A stretch of 64,000 nt of DNA, taken from Isochrysis galbana (taxonomy: Eukaryota; Haptophyta; Isochrysidales; Isochrysidaceae). The stretch is from positions 5,232,749 to 5,296,748 of the forward strand of contig CM030938.1 in assembly GCA_018136815.1 (NCBI GenBank), written 5' to 3'. Position 1 is the stretch's first letter. Every line of letters starts with the position of its first letter. The position numbers and the translations under genes were made by a program. Below, one piece after another: positions 20,918 to 32,300 of this stretch. Below the pieces are notes generated by a model. That model did not search any database. It was not told where the DNA came from and saw only the letters and a program-made list of their open reading frames with translations.

Positions 20918-22005
20918 ATGCTTGCTCGGTGGGCAGTGCTCTGCCTAGCTGGCGCATCTGCGCTGAAGATCGTCAGCAGACCCATCGTGCCGCGTGCGCC
21001 CACCCTGGCGATGGCCGCAGCGCAGGGCACCGAAGTCGTCTCATTTGTGCAGACGGAGATGAGAGGTGCGTGCTCTTCAGCCAGGGTCGGGCCCCCAGCG
21101 ACAGGCAACATCGGCTGAGCGAGTCCGCCTACTCATCTCTCTCCCTCCAGGCGCAGCGATGAAACTGCATAGCCGCGACCAGTCGCGGGAGGGCGAGCAG
21201 AAGGCGCAGACGCCGGTAACGCAGTGGGAACCACAGCGGAAGGACTACCTGCAGTTCCTGGTGGACTCGCGCCACGTGTACCGCACGTTCGAGGACATTG
21301 TGAGCTCAGTTGAAATTTTCGCGCCCTTCAGAAACTCAGGGTGCGTCCCCCCTGTTGCTGCAAGCCCTTAACTCTGAGGCATACCACAATTATCTGAGTT
21401 GACCTTGACCTCGCAGGCTCGAGCGCGCTGAGGCCCTCGACAAGGACATCGCGTGGTTTGCTGAGCAAGGAGAGACTGTCCCTGAGGTCGGCTCGCCTGG
21501 CGCTGCCTATGCGGACAAGGTGCGTCTGCGCTCAGTAGCTTAGTTGGCCAAACTCCCAAAAATTTTGGCTCAAAGGGCGCTCCGCAGCTCTTGCATGAAA
21601 TGTCTCACAACTGCGCGCGCACCTTTTCAACTTTGATGAGCATGCCCTACCATTCAGGTTCGATCGATGGCAGACGCCGGAGAGTGGGAGGCGTTCGTGT
21701 GCCATTTCTACAATTACTACTTTGCGCACACGGCAGGAGGTACTATGATTGGCAAGATGATGTCGGACAAGTTGTTGAACGGTCACATCCTCCACTTCTA
21801 CGAATGGCCGGCCGGTGACGTGAAGCAGGAACTGCTTCCGGCACTGCGTGGCAAGATTGATGAGATGGCTGCGGGCTGGACGCGTGAGCAGAAGGATGCG
21901 TGCCTCAATGAGACAGCCGAATCTTTCCGTGGTGGAGGCTCCCTACTGACGCACATTCGTGGGCCAGGAGGAGGTGCGCGTCCCGGTGGGCGCCCAATGC
22001 AGTAG
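20918..22005 (+). CDS. HO1: Heme oxygenase, plastid plant type
   Basis: Four exons (20918-21065, 21151-21340, 21417-21519, 21658-22005) join in frame to 262 residues. The enzyme opens heme to biliverdin, iron and CO; in plastids this starts bilin (phytochrome or phycobilin) synthesis. Landmarks: MKLHSRDQSREGEQ with the heme-ligand His, VTQWEPQRKDYLQFLVDS, FRNSGLERAEALDKDIAWF, and VCHFYNYYFAHTAGGTMIGK, where the Gly-Gly kink lies over the heme. The WTREQKDACLNETAESF end is typical of plant HY1 rather than animal or bacterial forms. The first residues MLARWAVLCLAGASALK look like a signal peptide with an Ala-Ser-Ala site, followed by a short Arg/Pro/Ala stretch, as in proteins imported into secondary plastids. 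The Gly/Pro-rich last 20 residues are extra. Confidence 0.92.
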
Positions 22006-23059
22006 GTTAGATCTAGATGGTCCGATGCGCATGGATTCGGTGCATCGCAAAAGATTCCTATGTCATGGGTGTTGTCGGTCGCCACGGCCATGGCGCTACC
22101 CTCCACTTCTTTCTGCGTGAGAACGTGATCCTCTGCCTCCTTGCCATGCGCTCACCTATGCCATGCCTGAGGAAGCCTTTTCGCTCACCCTAAGATTCGA
22201 TTAGAGATGTCAAGCTGGTTTCTGTTTGCACTGCACTCGCTGATTGTGCGGCACCCGGCCATGCTCCGCCCTAAGTCGGGTCGCTTGTTGCTCATTGACG
22301 TGCGTGAGGCATGGACGCGCGAGGCTGCAAATGGCATGCATAGGGGCGCCTTTCACCCTACGCCAGATTTTTTGTTCATTCCTTAACCATGAATGCAAAA
22401 GACCGCTGGTGCTTATCGATACCTCCCCTTTGGAATACCTTAGACACAATGTGCCTATCATAGAGTGCCGTCACCCGCCAACACAATCTACCTGTCCATA
22501 CCAAAAGATAGGGCGGTAAAATAGGGCTTTTTAAGTACTAATATGGGGGGGGTCGATATTTTTGACTGTGAGCGGGCAAAGCCCCGGCGAAAGCTGGTCG
22601 GAGGGTCTTCCGGCCTTTCCAGAATCCTCGTCCAAACAGACGGGACGAAGTCCCGTCTGCCCCCTCCTCAGCACAAGCTCTGGCGGCTGGCGGCTCACAC
22701 GAGCCGAACTTAGAGGTCATTCAGAAAGGCGAAAGCATGCCCAATCTTATCCCAACTCTTGCCCAATCTTATCCCAAACGAGCCTCAGCCGGAGATCATA
22801 ATCCACATTTTATGATCTCGGAACGGGCGCAAAGTGCAGAATGGCATCGACAATGTCAAGAAGTGGGAAACACCGTCCATTCGCTAATCTGGGTACTAGA
22901 AAGCACCAGCTGCAAGACTTCAATCAACTACAGCAAGCCCAGGCCGACACAACCACCTACAACCGACTTACTACCGCCGCCATGCTAGCTAGCTACGTTC
23001 TACGTTCCCGCTGCGCCGGAGCCGCCGCACACCACCACGAAAGCGAACGCGCTGGGGCA
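22006..23059. other. Intergenic
   Basis: No gene seen. A dyad GACGGGACGAAGTCCCGTC lies at about 22640-22658, downstream of TCGATATTTTTGACTGTGAG, which resembles a segment at 38165 (GATTTTTTGACCGTG). A direct repeat CCAATCTTATCCCAA occurs twice near 22740-22776. Confidence 0.5.
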
Positions 23060-23584
23060 CTAGGAGCGTGCGGAGCGCCGGCGCATCTCCGATCCTTGCT
23101 CGCGGCTGCCGCGTCGATTCTCACGCGCAGCCAGCCGAGCCGCACGCGTCCTCGCCCGCTTTGCCCGATCATTCTCGGCTTGCTCTCCCCGGCGTAGCGC
23201 GATTTCCACTTCCTGAGTGCGGATCATCGCACCGGAGTCGGAGCTATCCTCATCGCTACAATGGCACATAGCAGCAGGCCCACCGCCGCCGACGCTGGGG
23301 AACGGCGCTAGGGGGGGGAGGTCGGGCTGCGTCCCAGTTTCCGTTGTGGTCACCGATGGAAGATCCGTCTGAACCTCCTTGGTGGCCATGGTGGAGGTGC
23401 ACGGGATCAACTCGGTGACCTTGCGCCATCGAGGAGGGCGTAGGGTGTTCACTTTCTTGTAGTACTTTGAAAACCATCCTGGAGGTGACATCGTCAAGTT
23501 GTTCCACTGCGCCTGTGAGAGCCACGAGGCCCTTTGGGGTGGGCGCAGCGATAACGGCCTTGGGCGCCAGTCCCGCCACAACAA
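23060..23584 (-). CDS. Hypothetical basic protein, low confidence
   Basis: An open frame of up to 174 residues with protein-like stretches (PPGWFSKYYKKVNTL, RWRKVTELIPC) and an acidic-then-basic end with many Arg residues. The other minus frame over 23470-23669 encodes a hydrophobic stretch that could continue into this one after a frameshift. No family is recognised. It may be a decayed gene. Confidence 0.3.
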   Translation of the reverse strand: MLWRDWRPRPLSLRPPQRASWLSQAQWNNLTMSPPGWFSKYYKKVNTLRPPRWRKVTELIPCTSTMATKEVQTDLPSVTTTETGTQPDLPPLAPFPSVGGGGPAAMCHCSDEDSSDSGAMIRTQEVEIALRRGEQAENDRAKRARTRAARLAARENRRGSREQGSEMRRRSARS

Positions 23585-23744
23585 CGGTAAGGTGCAACTT
23601 TACGAGCATCCAACTGGCCATGGCGACGAGCGGCGCTACCAGCGCCACAATGATGACATACACAAGCATGGCACGCGGAGCCTAGGCCTAGGCGAGCAAC
23701 CAGATCGGGTTAAAGAGGGGGATGGCGGCGGGCGCCACTTCAGC

Positions 23745-24491
23745 ATGCCTATCGATGGCGACGTGCATGCCAGCGTCGGCGGGCGCCACAGAGGTTCATT
23801 TTTTGACGTGGGCAGCGACGATGGGCGTGGCCAAGGTGGGTTGCAAGGGTACAACGACGGTGGTGATTGGCGAGCCAACTTCGGCGCCAGCGACTTTGGG
23901 CGCAGAGGTTGGCGAGATGCTGGTTGCTGGAACGACAGCTCGCACGACCGCGTCGGTGGGCCGTACGGTGACAGGTCGTATGTCGATGGGCGCTATCGCG
24001 ACGGGCAGTATCGCGACGGGCAGTATCGTGATGGGCAATATCGCGATGAGCGATACCACGATGAGCGATATCGCGATGAGCGATATCGCGACCGGCAATA
24101 CGAAGATTGTCGCGGCGGTGGGCGTTGGCATGGCGCCATAAACCACAGGTACGATGGCGTTGCATGCCTGTCATTGCCCGGCCACCAGTTTCTAGAGTCA
24201 CCACAGCACCATGCACGCGATTACGCCAAGCGGGGTTCAGGAAGCAGCAGCGGCCCTTCTTCGGTTCTTCTTAGCCCCCCGTGTGGCGTGGCCCTTCCTC
24301 CCTCTTCGCCTGATTCCGCGGAGGTGATGCGAGCGCGCAAGATGGCGCGGCTCCGCGTCACATACGAGTCGAGCCATGCCGCCTTGGCTGAAGAAGAAGC
24401 GGAGGCGGAGATGCGAGCGCAGGTGCGAAGCCGCAGGCGGAAGACAGAGGAGGCGGCGGTGGCCAAACTATGGGGCGCCAAGCAGCTGTAG
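23745..24491 (+). CDS. Hypothetical protein with a 15-base coding minisatellite
   Basis: From ATG 23745 the frame runs 248 residues. The middle is built of about eight 15-base units (23992-24110) read as RYRDGQ or RYRDE, preceded by a Gly/Asp/Arg-rich part and followed by an Arg/Glu helix (EEEAEAEMRAQVRSRRRKTEEA). Tyr/Arg/Gly repeats of this kind occur in RNA-binding disordered tails, but no RNA-binding domain is present. Because a 15-base repeat keeps all frames open, the minus-strand readings are also open; I prefer this frame for its ordinary C-terminus. Confidence 0.35.
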   Translation: MPIDGDVHASVGGRHRGSFFDVGSDDGRGQGGLQGYNDGGDWRANFGASDFGRRGWRDAGCWNDSSHDRVGGPYGDRSYVDGRYRDGQYRDGQYRDGQYRDERYHDERYRDERYRDRQYEDCRGGGRWHGAINHRYDGVACLSLPGHQFLESPQHHARDYAKRGSGSSSGPSSVLLSPPCGVALPPSSPDSAEVMRARKMARLRVTYESSHAALAEEEAEAEMRAQVRSRRRKTEEAAVAKLWGAKQL

Positions 24492-25263
24492 TAGCCTATC
24501 CCCTATGTTTATGAGAGTGAGTGTGTGTGCCATTACTTGTTCCTAGACAATTAACAATCGCATTGACAAATGCAACTTTGGCAATGACAATGTAGCTGTT
24601 TATGGTCTCCGGCTGGGGTTGTTTATGATCTCCGGCTGAGGCTCGTTCCCAACTGCAATCTGCAATTCATCGCCACAGCAATCGACTGCCAGCCGGATGT
24701 GCATTTTCAAGCGTGTGGCCTCCCCATGCTCATGGAATCTGTGCTCCTAGTCGTGCTTTCCAATCTGCTCGGCAATTGCCCGTTTCCGTTTCCGTTTTCT
24801 CGCGTGGGCGCCTGCCAGCTGGCGAAGTGGACGCCGGGCAAGCGTCGGAAGTGACCATATGGAGTGTCGGGCACCTAGAACGGGAGAGCATCATGAACCT
24901 GTGCCGAAAACTGGGCGTAGACCTCGTGGAGAAGCGGGTGTATGGCGTATGGTCATCAAAACATACGGCAGTGGGATAAGGTCTCTCCTGTCTCCTGGGC
25001 CCAAGGTGTCTCCGCTGATGCTTGACGTGTAGCAGAATCAGAGGAGCCCCATCGTCTGGACAATGTGTGTGTGAGGGGGTCCCGGGTAGTAGGTGAGGGA
25101 GGGGCGGATGAGGATATACTCTCCCCCCCCCCTCCCCCTCCGTTGACGTTAACATTCCCATCTCGTACTGTTAAAGTAACCCATGGTCGTGCCAATGGTT
25201 AGCGGCCGTGTAAGAGGAAAAACAGGCGCTAAAAATTCACACTGTAAAATGAGATGGTTCTAT

Positions 25264-25412
25264 TCGGGTATTCTTGTAAATTGGAATTGCTCAACTTTAC
25301 TTTTGCGGAGGTCGCGTGCCCGACAGCTCCAGAATATTCGTTGTAAACGGGCATGTGGACATTTGATGGCTCAACTTCATTCTGTATTCTGTCCCACATT
25401 CGACGGATCGCG
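25264..25412 (+). repeat. Solo end of the CCCACATTCGACGGA element
   Basis: ATTCGGGTATTCTTGTAAATTG (25264 on), TTGTAAACGGGCATG and GGACATTTGATGGCTCAACTT then CCCACATTCGACGGATCGCG. The same blocks in the same order occur at 50714-50795. Confidence 0.6.
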
Positions 25413-25477
25413 ACTTCACCCCCGCAGCCACAGCTGGGCCCCTAAGATGCCGCGAGGCGGGTTGTGGAGGGAAAGAA

Positions 25478-25586
25478 GGGATATGGTTTTGTTTGGTTTT
25501 GTTTGGATATGGTTTTGTTTGGATATGCTATAAGTGAGGATCCAAAGCCGCGCGCGAAGCGCGATCATTAAAAGGTTTTGTTTGGT
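25478..25586. repeat. GTTTTGTTTGG word cluster around a GC-rich unit
   Basis: Four copies of GGTTTTGTTTGG before and one after the block CCGCGCGCGAAGCGCGATCA TTAAAAGG. The block is the tail of the GC-rich unit seen at 2355 and 38680. Confidence 0.6.
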
Positions 25587-25772
25587 GCATCTTGTAGTTC
25601 GAAATGCGAGACTTGTAATGCGTAATGCCACGTGCCGGTTGAGGAGTGCATATACCGGTCGCCCGAGTCGTGTCTGCGTCATCTACGCTGAAGAGGAAAC
25701 GACACCGACGCTGCGCACTGAGTCAACGCTCCAGGCTCACTCAATCCCGCCGAAACCTTACTAAATTTCACA

Positions 25773-27501
25773 TTAATCGGCCATCATCCGCGCACTAGCT
25801 ATTGTCACCATCTTTGCGGTAGCTCCGGCTGCTCCTGTACTAAAGCGAGTCCCGGTAGCCCCGGCCTCCGGTGGTGTGCCTGCAACATTACCAGTTGTGG
25901 AGACTATGCGATTTGACGGCACTTGCGGCACAAATGGCTGGCGACTGACCCATTTCTCCTTGTTGACGGGTCGCTCGAAATTTTTCACCTGTGCATGAGG
26001 AAACTCTCAGTTAACGCTCGGCACAAGTGCCATGGTCGGGTAGGCTTGGTCTACTTGCCGAACCAACTCGAGTACGACAAGTACATCCATATGAAGTGCC
26101 AAGAGACATTTAGGTGGCGACGCCATAGCTGAGAGCGCATCGGATAAGCACAGCGTGCCGCGTCGCTTCTGCTCACCTGTCTTGCCTTGGCACCATCAAG
26201 GGCGACGGTATTGTGCACAGAAGGTAAGTGCGGCAGCTTTCGTGTTCCAACAGAGCCGATGAAGTCTTGTGTTCCCATCCTAGAGGCCTTTGACAGCCAA
26301 CGGTCCTGACGCGCCTGCTCCTCGACCATCGCCTCCGTTATCCCCGGCTTCAGTAGGGGAGAGATGGGGGGCAACGATGCGATCGGTCGCAGAGATTTTT
26401 GCTTTGCTCGAATGTCCGCCTTGAGTGTAGGCCGAATTGCTTCACGTAGGTGCTGTTCAACTGGGATGCCATACGCTGTTGGATGAAACCCAACATGGTA
26501 TGGGGAATTATAAATGGAAGGGCAAGTCTCTGTCGATCGCAGATGATGAAGCTTCGCGGCGAGGTAATGCACCCGTGCACGAGCCTGAAGAGAACAAATA
26601 CATTTGAAAGATTTATCCAAGGTGAAATCAAGAAGAGACAGGTGGATCTAGGTGCCCACCGTATGAGAAGACGACAGATGAACATGGTTGGTGAGTAGTT
26701 TGGGAGGAAGACGAAAGCACATGCATTCCGCCCGCCCCGTCCCCCCGTTACGATGCTCCCATCTCAGCTCATCTTTGAGTGCGCGCTTGGGCAAATTCCA
26801 CCATGGCTTGAGGCGTGCAGTGCCGGGGTGCAGACTTGCCTTTTCATCGGCTTCGGCCTTCCGCTGCTCCGTCTCTTGCAACTGCTGTTCCGCCACGGCC
26901 TTGCGCACTGCCTCTCCCTTGTGCATAACTGCCGCCAGGTAAGCCTTGCGAGCATAGTAGTCGTGGCGGTATTTTCGGCTGTAAAATCCACGATACCGCT
27001 TTTGCACCACAGTGACAATCGCTGAAAAGACCTTACGCTGTCGCTCCAGATCGCGCTGCCGCATAACCTCCCGAGCAGCTTGGCGGTGCAAAAATCCTCG
27101 CGTGCATCGCTCAATCATAAGTGCCTTGGCGTTCAGTCGCCGCAGCCCCACCCGCCAACGATTTCCCCTCCTGTGACCCAGATTGCCAGAGGTGGGTGAG
27201 CACAGGCTGGTGCACGAAAGGGGTGGGCGCGCGAGGGGGGGGGGGGGGAGGGGGGGGAGGCTGAATCTCACTGCCACAAGAAGTGCTTCCGTGTCCGCCA
27301 GCATCTGCGCATAGCTGCCCCCCCAAGAGCCAAGGCGTACCATCCTGCTTGAAGAGTCGTCGCAGCAGCCGTCTCCACGCTGCGCGCTTGCTCCGCCTCT
27401 GCGGTGCGAGCGAAGAACTCGGCCTCGATGTCGGGAACCGCCCTCTCCTTGAGTGGCAGGTAGAATGCCGCATGGAACGAGCGGTGCATCTGCAGTGCCA
27501 T
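25773..27501 (-). CDS. SPATA17: SPATA17-like IQ-motif ciliary protein, four exons, one GC-AG intron
   Basis: Minus-strand exons 27501-27341, 27170-26840, 26584-26177 and 25988-25773 join to 371 residues, close to the length of animal SPATA17 (about 360). The first junction completes an IQ motif, LQAGWRGNRWRVGLRRL; further IQ-like helices are MIERCTRGFLHRQ and QKRYRGFYSRKYRHDYYARK. Next come a coiled stretch (VAEQQLQETEQRKAEADEK), YLAAKLHHLRSTETCPSIYNSPY and, near the end, NFERPVNKEKWVSRQPF. The order IQ repeats, coiled coil, then the YNSPF-type motif is that of SPATA17, a calmodulin-binding axonemal (central-pair associated) protein. The second intron begins AG|GCAAGT, a GC-AG intron; no GT site nearby restores frame. 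ATG at 27499-27501 is the first Met; an earlier exon cannot be excluded. Confidence 0.82.
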
Positions 27502-28285
27502 GGAGCGGGTGGAGGCCAACGGCGCGGCCTCTCTGGCGGCGCGCCTCGCCTCGCGCAGCAGCCGGGGGAGTGGCGGGGCGAAACCGGAAACCGACGGCCG
27601 CACGTCGTTACGAGGCGCTGCTGCTGCTGCTGGCCCTCGCTCGCTCGCTCTCCTCTCTGAAAGACCTCTCTTGTGTGGACTCAAGTGAGTTCTTTTGTAT
27701 ATGTGTAGGCCCTAATCCCATAGTACATAGTAGTGGCAACGTGGGGTGTTGTCGGGACACGTGTTCTCGCCGTTGCGCTAGCGCTATGTTCATGCCTATG
27801 ATCTACACAATGTTGCTGACTATCACTGGGCCCCATAAGGGTGGGGCCAAACATGGTACCCCCGCCCAGAGCCGAGAGGGGATCAGTCCCTTCTCGCGTG
27901 CGCCTCAGCGCACGCTCACCGAGCTTCTTCACCCAACACAAGGTTGGAAATTGGGCCAACAACGAATTCGTTGTTGTTGTTGAACAAAATTCAAAATTCA
28001 TTGTCACTGCCAGCGACTACGCTCCGACGCTCCGCGGAGCAACCATCGGGCCTCAATCACTGCACCGGGTCCAACAGTCTCTGTCATCACTGTCTCGCGA
28101 ACTACTCGCGAATTTCCCTGGAACTCTGAGCCTCAATACCCCAAAACCATCTCTGCTGATTGACGGGGAGAACTGTCAACTTTCTCAGCAGTTCAATTAT
28201 CACTTCACCGTGGACGAGGAGGAAAAACTAACGCACACGGCACAGTGGTACGTCATCGTCGCGCCTCCCGCGCATACAGCTGAAG

Positions 28286-28481
28286 CCTAGATGGGAAATA
28301 CGTATTTACCGTATTAGGCCAGAGACCAAATACATATGCATATGACATATGTATTTGGCTGTATTTGAAGCGTGTCCTGGGTTGTAGGCCTCGAATGTAT
28401 TTGAAATGTATTTGGCCGGAGGCCAAATACATATGTATTTGGCTGTATTTGCAGGCCCCTGCACCGTATTTCCCATCTAGG
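28286..28481. mobile_element. Miniature inverted-repeat transposon, 17-base ends, 8-base target duplication
   Basis: CCTAGATGGGAAATACG at 28286-28302 is exactly inverted at 28465-28481. AGCTGAAG flanks both sides directly (28278-28285 and 28482-28489). The interior is mostly repeats of GTATTTGG and its complement around ACATATG. An 8-base duplication and sub-terminal word repeats are hallmarks of the hAT superfamily; no transposase is encoded. Confidence 0.88.
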
Positions 28482-28698
28482 AGCTGAAGGCATGCATGTG
28501 CATGTGGACATGTGGATCGAATCTCGATGCCGCAAGTGTCTTTTAATGCAACTTCCAAACCTTCAAGACTGGGCAAATTCGTTGCGCCATGCGTCTGCAT
28601 GGGTCTTCAATTTTTTTGATCTTCATTGCGGGCGCTCACCACCTGGTGCTAGCCTGGACAACGACGGCTTATTAGAAAATTATAATATTAGTGGTGGA

Positions 28699-28792
28699 CC
28701 ACCTGATATCAGCCTCATATCAGGTCCTCATATCACCTGATATCAGGTATCAGGTCGCCAAGACGCCAAGACCTGATGACCTGAGACCTGAC
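28699..28792. repeat. Cluster of CTGATATCAGG words
   Basis: About nine copies or part-copies of ATATCAGGT/ACCTGATAT and AGACCTGA in under 100 bases, several as perfect dyads. No gene. Confidence 0.65.
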
Positions 28793-29377
28793 GGGGCATC
28801 CTGGCCCCCAATAGCTATTGGCGGTTACCATCCGGTCCGACAACGGCAGGTCGGTCCGAAGCATGTTCAAGTGTCGCGGGGCAGTGCGGCCAACAGCTCG
28901 GTGGTTACAACCGAGGGGCCGGCTCCCGTGTCCGCGAGAGTCTTGTTGACGGCGAGAGCGGAATCGACGCGCAAAGGAAGCGCCCTAAATATGTTTTACG
29001 ATATGTTGATATTTCTGCCTGGGCCTAGTCCGGAGTCCTAGAAGAACTTGTAGACTTGTAGACGTACACGAATTTCGGAGAGTCGAGTCGCGACTACCTC
29101 CGGAAACCTGTTTCCAGGAGCCCGGGTCAAGTGTCGACTCCGGCTTCCGAGATAGCCGTTCGGCGTAGGGGTGTAAGGGTAGGGGTAGGGGGCAGGATGG
29201 TAGGAAGGAGCTACTCTGCCGGTTGCCGGTCAGCGCTAAGGTTAGACTACCACAACAAGAAAACTCCGACACTTTGACTGCAGAAGAAGGGACGTGTCGA
29301 GCGCGGGCGGTCGGTCGGCAGGGAATCGGCGCAGAAGTGGGGGTGGGTGAGGGTGGGGAGCTCTGCGGGCTGCAGGG

Positions 29378-32300
29378 ATGGAGCAAGCCGGCGAGGCGGA
29401 GCTGGCTTGGCGTGGCATCGCCTCCGCTCACTGCCTCGCCAGCCTGCCTGCCAGCCTTGTGCGCCGCGCGCCTTTGGTGGACGGCGTTCCTGTCGTGTTG
29501 CAACTGCGGTGGGGCGAGGGCTCTCACGCGTGGCTCGGCTGGGGAGGCGGCGTGAGCGGCGACGAGGTGCTCGAGTTGCCCGCCGCGCTCGCCGCCGAAA
29601 TGCGCCTCCTCCCACAGGACCGCCTGCTCGTGCGTTTTGCCAGCCTACCTGCTGCCAAGGCAGTGAGTCTTCTTGCTGCAAGCAATGGCGACTGGCAGCT
29701 GCTGAGCGGACGCGCGGCTGAGCTCGAGCGAAGCGTGCTCAGCCAGCTCAAGGTGCTCGCCGCTGGGAGCCGCGTGCCTATCTGGCTCACTCCTGACTCG
29801 TGTATATGGGTGCGTGTTCTCTCCGTCGAGGCAGACGGCGGCGAAGCGGTGCAGGCAGCATGGCTCGCTGATGGCACCGAGCTGCACATTGCTCCACCTG
29901 AGCCGTCGCCACCGGCCGCCAGCACGAATCGCCCCGCCGGCCACAGCTTCTTCGCGCGCGTATTGTGTGCATGCGAGCGCGCTCCTCCGCTTCTCGTCGG
30001 GCTGCACCCGGCCACGATGGCGGCGCGCGGTCTGCGTCGTGGCGACGCTGTGGTCATCTCCAGCCGTGAGGCGCGACGGCGCACGGCAGATTGGCCGGGT
30101 TCCTCCCTTCACCGCCGCGCTGAAAGTGCGCCAGCCTTCCCGCCACAGCACGCATTTGGTTTCGTGGAGCCGCTGCCGTCGCTTCCCGCGCCTGTGCCCG
30201 CGGTCGCGGCCTTCGTATGTGCCGCCTCGTCTCCCGCACATGTGGCGCTCTCAAGCTGGGTGCGGCGCATGGTAGGCGTTGAACCATGCGAGTTGGTGCG
30301 CTTGCGTAGGCTGGCACAGGCGGCCACGCAGTCTTCTGGCGAAGCGCGCGCCGTAGCAACTCGCCTGGAAACCAAGGTGATAGCGCATAAGGTGGGCCCT
30401 CGCGCTACCTTTGTGCGAGGGGGAGAGTTCGGCGCTCAAGCTGACGATGAGAAGGTACGCAAGGAGATGGCGGAGCGAGAGAGGGTAAGTGCACAGATTC
30501 AGGCTTGGTTATGCCAGCTCGGAGGCGCGTCGACGGCAGATGGTGCGGACACGCAGGACGCCCGCCGCCAATGCACAGCAGAGGCAATAGGAGAATGCCA
30601 GCCAAGGGGCGAAGGCGAGAACGGCGGACAGGGTGGGATCGGCGACGTAGTGTCGTGCATAGGCGAGGGGAAGGAGGTGCACCCTGGATGGGAGACGGTA
30701 CGAGCAGGCGTGCTCGCGATGGGCGGCGTGCCATTTCCAAGGGGTGGACTTGTACAGGCCGTAAAATTCATCGGCGCGCCGATGCGGCCGTCCGCTTGCG
30801 CTGGGGATGAGGCGCGTGCGAGCGCTAGCTCCTCGGCGGGTGAGGAGTGGCTACTCTCGAGTGCTGCAGCCTCGGCGCCATCGCAACCATGCGACGATCG
30901 TGCTTCACCGCTGCTGCTGCCTTGTACCGACCGGTCGGGCTTGCGCGTAACATTCGGTGATGGAGCGACAGCAAGCGCCCGGCGCAACGCTGCCTCCTTC
31001 TTGGTGTGCTTGGCACCAATCGAAGCGGCAAACGGGTCGACGGAAAGGCGAGCTGCGCCATGGCGGACCCTTGGTGGGCGCAATTCGGAACTCCGATCTG
31101 TAGTCACTTACGCCCGAGCGGCTGTGAGCCGCGCTGATTGTGCTCCAGCTCGTTTGCTTCACAGTGGGGACGCAGATGACCGTATCGTTGCGCCTGCGCT
31201 TCCTAAGCGGGCGCCGCTCGCGCCAATGGGGCTGGCAATTGTTGGCTCGGCAGGTGCAGGCACAACGGCGTTAATGCACGCAGCTGCCGAGATACTTGCC
31301 CTAGGAGCGGAGCTTGAGGATGTTGAGCGCGGCGACCCGCCCCCTGACGAGGGAATCATTGGTGCCAGGTATGATGGGAGGACCCACGACGAGGCAGAAC
31401 CTGCACTGAAACCCTCCTTGCCATCGCTCAAGCAGCCACGCCTCGCACCGGTGTGGTGTGTTTCGTTGCCTGCTCGCGCACTAGCAACCGTCCAGCCTGC
31501 GCAGGCCATCAACCGCGTGAAGGAAGCTCTCAGTGTGAGCCTCACCCACGCCCCAGCTCTGCTTATCTTCGAGGACCTCGATAGCGTCGCTCCTGCTGCG
31601 CTGTCGCCTGAAGAACCGGGCGCTACTACCGTCACCGAGAGCTCATCATTTCCTGAGGCCCTTGCAGAGTTGCTTGCGAGCTTCGGGCGTGACCCGCGCT
31701 CAAGCCGCGTCGCCCTTATGGCCACCTGCAAAGCGGATGAGACGCTGCACGGATGCCTCCGGTCGGCGGGCCTCTTTGAGTGCAATCTCAAGCTGGCCAC
31801 TCTTGACGCTGCGGGCAGGGCGGCTGCACTGCGCGCGATGATGCGGAGCCGTGGTCTGCATGCAGTACATGGCGCCGTCCAAGCAGCCGCTGCCATCGCA
31901 GAGGGCTTCAGCGCCGCGGAAATTTCGAGCCTGCTCACCGTAGCCGCGGTCGGCGCCGCCTCTCGCCCTGTTAGTGAGGACGGCACGACAGCTGAGCGAG
32001 AGCTTCACCGAGGCGCGGGCGATAACGTCAACGATCGCGGTAGGCGGAAACCTGTGTTCCACTTAACTGCCGGGGACTTCCGCCGCGCGGCTGTACATGT
32101 GTGTCGGGCGTCAGACCGCCCATCCCCGCTTTCCCTCGATGCCGCCGGCGGCGGCGACGGACTCGCATCAGTGGGAGGGCTGCGTGAGGCCAAGCGAGCG
32201 TTGTACGATGCGGTGCTGCTCCCATTAGCTCACCCGTCTCTCTTTGGACGAGCTCCGCTTCGGCTACGCTCAGGGGCGCTACTGCATGGCCCGACAGGTT

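Larger units (their letters stand above)
24492..25772. other. Intergenic with repeat ends
   Basis: Contains two CTCCGGCTG-flanked GTTTATG stretches near 24600-24640, a solo terminal repeat at 25352-25412 and a word cluster at 25478-25586. A short frame at 24713-24979 shows no domain. Confidence 0.5.
27502..29377. other. Intergenic, with one clean small transposon and a word cluster
   Basis: A plus-strand frame at 27841-28290 has no domain and I do not call it. The mobile element at 28286-28481 interrupts this stretch. The segment 28990-29377 before PEX1 has no repeats I can see and should hold its promoter. Confidence 0.5.

Noticed and set aside
27841..28290. 149-residue plus frame upstream of the miniature transposon
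   Set aside because: No domain, Met in a repeat-like context and the end lies in the transposon target; no support beyond openness.
29524..32193. Several 100-275 residue minus frames opposite PEX1
   Set aside because: Shadows of the long PEX1 exon; none shows a domain.
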